From positions 1 through 10,000 of the forward strand of contig VSJD01000209.1 of the NCBI GenBank assembly GCA_008636095.1: a stretch of DNA of 10,000 bases, in the 5' to 3' direction. Position 1 is the first letter of the stretch, and the number at the start of each line of letters is the position of its first letter. The notes below the pieces were generated by a model that saw only the letters and a list, made by a program, of their open reading frames with translations, was not told the origin of the DNA and searched no databases. The stretch comes from Kiritimatiellota bacterium. Lineage in GTDB: Bacteria; Verrucomicrobiota; Kiritimatiellia; JAAZAB01. Positions 7,742 through 10,000 of this stretch are shown piece by piece. The translations under genes and the position numbers were made by a program.

Positions 7742-7754
7742 TTTATTCCTCCCC
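7739..7754 (-). promoter_or_regulatory. Ribosome binding site of the carbohydrate-binding-like gene
   Basis: On the minus strand GGGGAGG (plus-strand 7748-7754) lies 6 bases before ATG 7741-7739. This supports that start over the internal methionine at residue 9. Confidence 0.7.
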
Positions 7755-7796
7755 GATTGTGACGTGCGACCGGCTATTACAACACATAAATCCCGA

Positions 7797-7812
7797 CCCG
7801 CCGCGGGGCGGG
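7797..7812 (-). terminator. GC-rich hairpin just after the AAC(3)-family gene; weak terminator candidate
   Basis: CCCGCC at 7797-7802 pairs with GGCGGG at 7807-7812. It starts 4 bases after the minus-strand stop codon at 7817-7819. There is no clear T-run behind it on the minus strand (TCGGGATTT follows), so it could be a Rho-dependent or attenuating hairpin or simply chance in a GC-rich spot. If it works, the two secreted-protein genes downstream would need their own promoter in the 75-base gap. Confidence 0.3.
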
Positions 7813-7816
7813 CAAA

Positions 7817-8578
7817 TTACTCCTGTTTTTTTTCGACGAAATAGAATGGATCTTCCTGCAATTTCTTATATGCCACATCCCACAACGGTTTGGTGTGAAT
7901 GATATGCATAGCGCCTTGAAGAAAAGGTCTGCATAGCAGGTGGTCTTTATTTAGTAATGGCTCGATGCGGTCATACCTCTGACGCCATCCAGCAAACCCA
8001 TGTGTTTTATAAGTTTTGACACGCTCAGTTCCGTCCGGGAGTTTCAACGTATAGGTTATTTCCGGCCCGAATAAATAAGGCGGTACCACGAGTTCCTCGA
8101 TGGCATGCATCGAGGTGTTGGGACCCAGGCCGCATCCCAGCATGATGATATAACCCTGCTCGTCAGGTAATATGTGAAACGGAGAGTGCGGACCGCAGGG
8201 CGTGGTATCCAAAACATGATTTCCCAGCATTCTTTCAGCCAGTCTTCCGATTCCGCAGACAGAATGCGTGGGATGAATGCTTCGCAGCGTCCCCGCGCGA
8301 ACGCGAAAATATTCGGGCAGCGTCCCCACGCATGCGGGCGTCAATTTTACATCAAATACCGGCTGAGTCGGCGTAATATGTTTATAGCTCAAGGCCGGCA
8401 TCAACAGGGTCCCTTCGGTCCCCAACACCTCCAGGAGAGCTCGAATGATAGCTTCAGCTCCTCCGGGCACATTTCCCAAGGGCCGCAGGGCCGCATGAAC
8501 AAGAACAACCTGCCCTTGCTTAACGCCCGCCTTCTCCAAAGCCATGGTCATATCCGAAATATATGTCGATTCATTCAT
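7817..8578 (-). CDS. AAC(3)-family N-acyltransferase (YokD/FrbF-like), full length
   Basis: 253 residues from ATG 8578; a TTG just upstream at 8581 is a less likely start. The family is the antibiotic N-acetyltransferase fold (AAC(3), Pfam PF02522), which moves an acyl group from acyl-CoA to an amine. Visible signatures: VLVHAALRPLGNVPGGAE at ~26-42, TEGTLLMP at ~54-61, RSIHPTHSVCGIG at ~99-111, TTPCGPHSPF at ~125-134, LGCGLGPNTSMHAIEE at ~147-162 and RYDRIEP at ~201-207. The His of HPTHS (102) and the Glu of HAIEE (161) match the family's catalytic residues. The usual length is about 260-290, so it is complete. No signal peptide: cytoplasmic. Chromosomal members of this family in environmental bacteria often do not act on antibiotics; known relatives act on other amines, including natural-product intermediates (FrbF). 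The ribosome binding site is weak (AGG, 9 bases before the ATG). Antibiotic resistance should not be assumed. Confidence 0.85.
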   Translation of the reverse strand: MNESTYISDMTMALEKAGVKQGQVVLVHAALRPLGNVPGGAEAIIRALLEVLGTEGTLLMPALSYKHITPTQPVFDVKLTPACVGTLPEYFRVRAGTLRSIHPTHSVCGIGRLAERMLGNHVLDTTPCGPHSPFHILPDEQGYIIMLGCGLGPNTSMHAIEELVVPPYLFGPEITYTLKLPDGTERVKTYKTHGFAGWRQRYDRIEPLLNKDHLLCRPFLQGAMHIIHTKPLWDVAYKKLQEDPFYFVEKKQE

Positions 8579-8650
8579 CAATCAAACCTGAGTTTTACTT
8601 GAAAGATAACCAGTTTTGCGGCCTGCGTAAAGAGGAAAATCGGCGCATCT

Positions 8651-8680
8651 GGTGCATCAAAAAAGGGTGCATCAAAAAAC
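8651..8680. repeat. Tandem 15-bp direct repeat next to the promoter
   Basis: GGTGCATCAAAAAA occurs at 8651-8664 and again at 8666-8679, a period of 15 bases. A related GGCGCATC lies just before (8642-8649) and a GTGCGCAT after (8693-8700). The second copy ends four bases before the -35 hexamer of the plus-strand promoter, and lies downstream of any minus-strand start site. That placement would suit a regulator binding site, which is inference. Confidence 0.5.
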
Positions 8681-8683
8681 GGC

Positions 8684-8712
8684 TTGAGCCCCGTGCGCAT
8701 TAATCATATACT
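8684..8712 (+). promoter_or_regulatory. Sigma70-like promoter upstream of the cyclase gene
   Basis: TTGAGC at 8684-8689 and TATACT at 8707-8712 are separated by exactly 17 bases. Transcription would start near 8719 and run through the inserted element into the cyclase gene, giving a leader of about 180 bases, of which 119 bases are the insertion and its duplicated target. Confidence 0.5.
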
Positions 8713-8760
8713 ATTTTCATTACCCACAAATAGCTGTTTTTGAACCATGCCTCCTTTCCC

Positions 8761-8769
8761 ATGAAACAA
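8761..8769 (+). repeat. Left target-site duplication of the MITE-like element
   Basis: ATGAAACAA directly abuts the left terminal inverted repeat. The same nine bases stand directly after the right one (8880-8888). Confidence 0.8.
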
Positions 8770-8787
8770 AAGACTTCTGCAAAATAC

Positions 8788-8807
8788 GCCGCGTGAGGTC
8801 ACGCGGC
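8788..8807. repeat. Hairpin 1 of the element (9-bp stem)
   Basis: GCCGCGTGA at 8788-8796 pairs with TCACGCGGC at 8799-8807. Read on the minus strand, it directly follows TTTGTAGG and forms the unit that mirrors hairpin 3. Confidence 0.75.
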
Positions 8808-8834
8808 CTACAAAGTCCTTGTTTTTTGTAGGCC
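8805..8834. repeat. Central inverted repeat of the element (10-bp arms)
   Basis: GGCCTACAAA at 8805-8814 is the exact reverse complement of TTTGTAGGCC at 8825-8834. Its arms share bases with the two outer hairpins, so the folds are mutually exclusive in part. Confidence 0.75.
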
Positions 8835-8850
8835 CACTCACCGAGTGGGC
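8832..8850. repeat. Hairpin 3 of the element (8-bp stem)
   Basis: GCCCACTC at 8832-8839 pairs with GAGTGGGC at 8843-8850 across ACC. It follows TTTGTAGG on the plus strand. Confidence 0.75.
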
Positions 8851-8879
8851 GCGATTTCAGGTCATTTTGCAGAAGTCTT

Positions 8880-8888
8880 ATGAAACAA
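8880..8888 (+). repeat. Right target-site duplication of the MITE-like element
   Basis: Second copy of ATGAAACAA, directly after the right terminal inverted repeat. Confidence 0.8.
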
Positions 8889-8896
8889 CGTTGGCT

Positions 8897-9532
8897 ATGA
8901 TGAGCACGCGGGTTGATTTAACGCTTTCCATTCCCGCCCAACCGGCGGATGGCACCGCCGTGGTCACGCCGGAAGAACTGCGCATTCAGAATTACACGGG
9001 CATGGTTTACCACTTCCGGCACGACAGTATGGCCGGAACCTATATTGATTTTCCGGGGCACATCAAGGAAACCGCGGACGGGTTCGATGCCGCCAATTAC
9101 CCGATGGGAAAATTATTCCGTGTGGAAGCTACCGTGATCCACCTGGACCGTGCCGGGGGCTCGGGCGCCGTGACCGCCGCAGAATTGGCGGCCGCCTGCC
9201 CAAAACCGTTCCGGGGACAAGCGCTCGTGCTGAACGCGCTCGGCGCGCGCCGGTTTGATGCAATTGAATCCCGCAGTGTCTGGCTGGGCCGGGATGCGCG
9301 CCGCTGGATTATCGAGCGCAACATTCATTTGCTGGTGTCCGATATTTATGAATCGAAAACGCTGGAGGGTGTGTTCCTGGATTTATTTGGGGCGGGCATT
9401 ACCACGGTTTGTCTGCCGATCAATCTGTCGGCACTGACAACTCCTTATGTGCGGCTGACAGCTTTGCCCGTGCGGTTTGAAACGGTGACCCAATTGCCCT
9501 GCCGGGTTGTGGCGGAGTTGATCCAAGCGTAA
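8897..9532 (+). CDS. Cyclase-family (KynB-like) protein with an altered metal-binding motif
   Basis: 211 residues from ATG 8897 (a second ATG follows at once at 8900). The length and outline fit the cyclase family (Pfam PF04199), to which the metal-dependent arylformamidase KynB and related amidases and lactonases belong. The family signature HxGTHxDxPxH appears at residues 45-55 as MAGTYIDFPGH: Gly, Thr, Asp51, Pro and His55 are kept, but the first and second His are Met45 and Tyr49. The C-terminal part (SDIYESKTLEG, LPINLSAL, TALPVRFE, PCRVVAELI) is typical of the family. With two metal ligands missing, the protein may bind one metal, use another mechanism or be inactive; this is inference. 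No signal peptide after residue 1, so cytoplasmic. There is no clear Shine-Dalgarno site, and the MITE ends 17 bases upstream. The frame stays open back through the element to the TGA at 8762. A 48-base gap leads to the second AAC(3)-family gene, a likely operon. Confidence 0.75.
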   Translation: MMSTRVDLTLSIPAQPADGTAVVTPEELRIQNYTGMVYHFRHDSMAGTYIDFPGHIKETADGFDAANYPMGKLFRVEATVIHLDRAGGSGAVTAAELAAACPKPFRGQALVLNALGARRFDAIESRSVWLGRDARRWIIERNIHLLVSDIYESKTLEGVFLDLFGAGITTVCLPINLSALTTPYVRLTALPVRFETVTQLPCRVVAELIQA

Positions 9533-9580
9533 AGCAGGTGATTTTTATCGCAAAGTAGAAAAGTAGATCGGAATTATATC

Positions 9581-10000
9581 ATGATTCAGCAAGCTGAGAT
9601 CGAAAAGGGATTAAAAACAGCGGGGCTCAAGAAGGGGGCCACGGTTATCCTGCACAGTTCGTTGGCCAGTCTGGGCCAAGTGGCCGGCGGTGCGGAGACG
9701 GTAGTGAACGCTTTTCTCCACGTGCTCGATTCGACCGGCACGCTGGTGGTGCCGACGTTTGGGGCTCTGGGCGCGATTACCGATGCGGTCAAGGCGCACC
9801 CAAAAGCAGTGCAGAGTCTGCATCCGCTGGCGGGTGTGGCGGCAATTGGCGCCAAGGCCAAAGCGATCTGCCGGGATCATTGGCAAGCCGGACTGGCGCA
9901 CGAAAAAGATACGCCTTATATGCGCATTGCGGAACTGGGCGGCTATGTCTGCCTGCTGGGCGTGGACCAGGACCGCAACACCATGCTGCACTCCGTAGAG
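9581..10000 (+). CDS. Second AAC(3)-family N-acyltransferase (partial, 3' end outside the window)
   Basis: 140 residues are visible from ATG 9581 to the window edge, with no stop. Signatures of the AAC(3) family are clear: VILHSSLASLGQVAGGAET at ~22-40, TGTLVVPTF at ~52-60, SLHPLAGVAAIG at ~79-90, DTPYMRI at ~110-116 and LLGVDQDRNTMLHSVE at ~125-140. The catalytic His (81) and Glu (140) of the family are both present. It differs from the copy at 7817-8578: the segment between the VP/MP strand end and the HP motif is about 18 residues shorter (25 against 43), and TTPCGPHSPF is replaced by DTPYMRI. The two are thus diverged subfamilies, not a recent duplication, and probably use different acceptors. 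The ribosome binding site is weak (GGA, about 8 bases before the ATG). A tandem AAAGTAGA pair (9552-9567) sits in the gap to the cyclase. Cytoplasmic; substrate unknown. Confidence 0.8.
   Translation, partial: MIQQAEIEKGLKTAGLKKGATVILHSSLASLGQVAGGAETVVNAFLHVLDSTGTLVVPTFGALGAITDAVKAHPKAVQSLHPLAGVAAIGAKAKAICRDHWQAGLAHEKDTPYMRIAELGGYVCLLGVDQDRNTMLHSVE

Larger units (their letters stand above)
8579..8769. other. Divergent intergenic region between the AAC(3) gene (-) and the cyclase gene (+)
   Basis: AT-rich upstream region shared by two divergent genes. It carries a tandem 15-bp repeat, a good plus-strand promoter, and the left target-site copy of the inserted element. On the minus strand a TATGAT (plus 8703-8708) overlaps the plus-strand -10 box, with TTGTGG (plus 8724-8729) 15 bases away. 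That is a weak candidate for the divergent promoter. Confidence 0.5.
8770..8879. mobile_element. 110-bp MITE-like non-autonomous element with 16-bp terminal inverted repeats
   Basis: The ends are perfect inverted repeats: AAGACTTCTGCAAAAT at 8770-8785 and ATTTTGCAGAAGTCTT at 8864-8879. A 9-bp direct repeat flanks them exactly, so the borders are defined to the base. The interior has no gene and is itself mostly palindromic: hairpins at 8788-8807, 8805-8834 and 8832-8850. A 9-bp duplication is what several DDE-transposase IS groups leave behind, but the parent IS is not in the window and I do not recognise the terminal sequence. The element lies in the leader between the promoter and the cyclase gene. 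It is open in the cyclase reading frame, so it could lengthen the protein if an upstream start were used. Confidence 0.8.

Noticed and set aside
7817..8578. Calling the AAC(3)-family gene an aminoglycoside-resistance gene.
   Set aside because: Family membership alone does not show it; many chromosomal members act on other amines and there is no resistance-gene context.
8174..8602. 142-codon plus-strand frame opposite the AAC(3) gene.
   Set aside because: The other strand encodes a full AAC(3)-family protein with all its motifs.
8651..8679. Start of a CRISPR array or replication iterons.
   Set aside because: Only two copies with a 15-bp period and no spacers, Cas genes or replication gene nearby.
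8819..8896. Extended N-terminus of the cyclase gene through the right half of the MITE (TTG start at 8819).
   Set aside because: The extra residues are encoded by the inserted element, the TTG has no ribosome site, and the family begins near ATG 8897. The open frame is best explained as chance.
9611..9991. Antisense frames (126 and 91 codons) opposite the second AAC(3) gene.
   Set aside because: The plus strand has the family motifs in order; the antisense products look like nothing known.

Overview
The window looks like a piece of a PVC-group genome, most likely Verrucomicrobiota sensu lato (Lentisphaerota or Kiritimatiellota). This is an inference from gene content: secreted CBM9-type barrel proteins, a right-handed beta-helix protein with a C-terminal choice-of-anchor-like domain, a DUF4380-like lipoprotein, and sparse gene packing with mostly clear Shine-Dalgarno sites. 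No rRNA, tRNA or CRISPR array was seen.

Layout. (1) Bases 1-628 hold the 3' end of a barrel-type glycosidase-like gene (+ strand), paralogous to the C-terminal part of the 997-residue protein further on. (2) Bases 629-3577 (+ strand) hold a 28-codon orphan ORF that looks like the start of a signal peptide, a mutarotase-like (DUF4380-like) lipoprotein gene, a probable terminator, and a secreted parallel beta-helix protein. (3) Bases 3574-8578 (- strand) hold, in transcription order, an AAC(3)-family acyltransferase, a secreted two-domain carbohydrate-binding-like protein and the 997-residue CBM9/barrel protein. The last two form a likely operon and share the same mature N-terminus (APLP). The convergent ends at 3574-3577 overlap by their stop codons. 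(4) Bases 8579-8896 are a regulatory intergenic region with a good sigma70-like promoter, a tandem 15-bp repeat touching its -35 box, and a complete 110-bp MITE-like element with 16-bp perfect terminal inverted repeats and 9-bp target duplications. (5) Bases 8897-10000 (+ strand) hold a cyclase-family (KynB-like) gene that lacks two of its three signature histidines, followed by a second, diverged AAC(3)-family gene that runs off the window.

How it fits together. The central block reads as an extracellular or periplasmic carbohydrate recognition and breakdown locus: a binding protein, a glycosidase-like enzyme, a mutarotase-like lipoprotein and a surface beta-helix protein. The flanking cyclase and AAC(3) genes suggest cytoplasmic small-molecule amide or acyl chemistry; their substrate cannot be read from the sequence. 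The two ends of the window (1-628 and 8880-10000) are clearly more GC-rich than the middle, so the window may be a mosaic.

The most notable discoveries are the precise MITE-like insertion between a promoter and the cyclase gene, its mirrored hairpin units with different stem sequences but the same shape, the pair of diverged AAC(3) proteins, and the altered metal motif of the cyclase.
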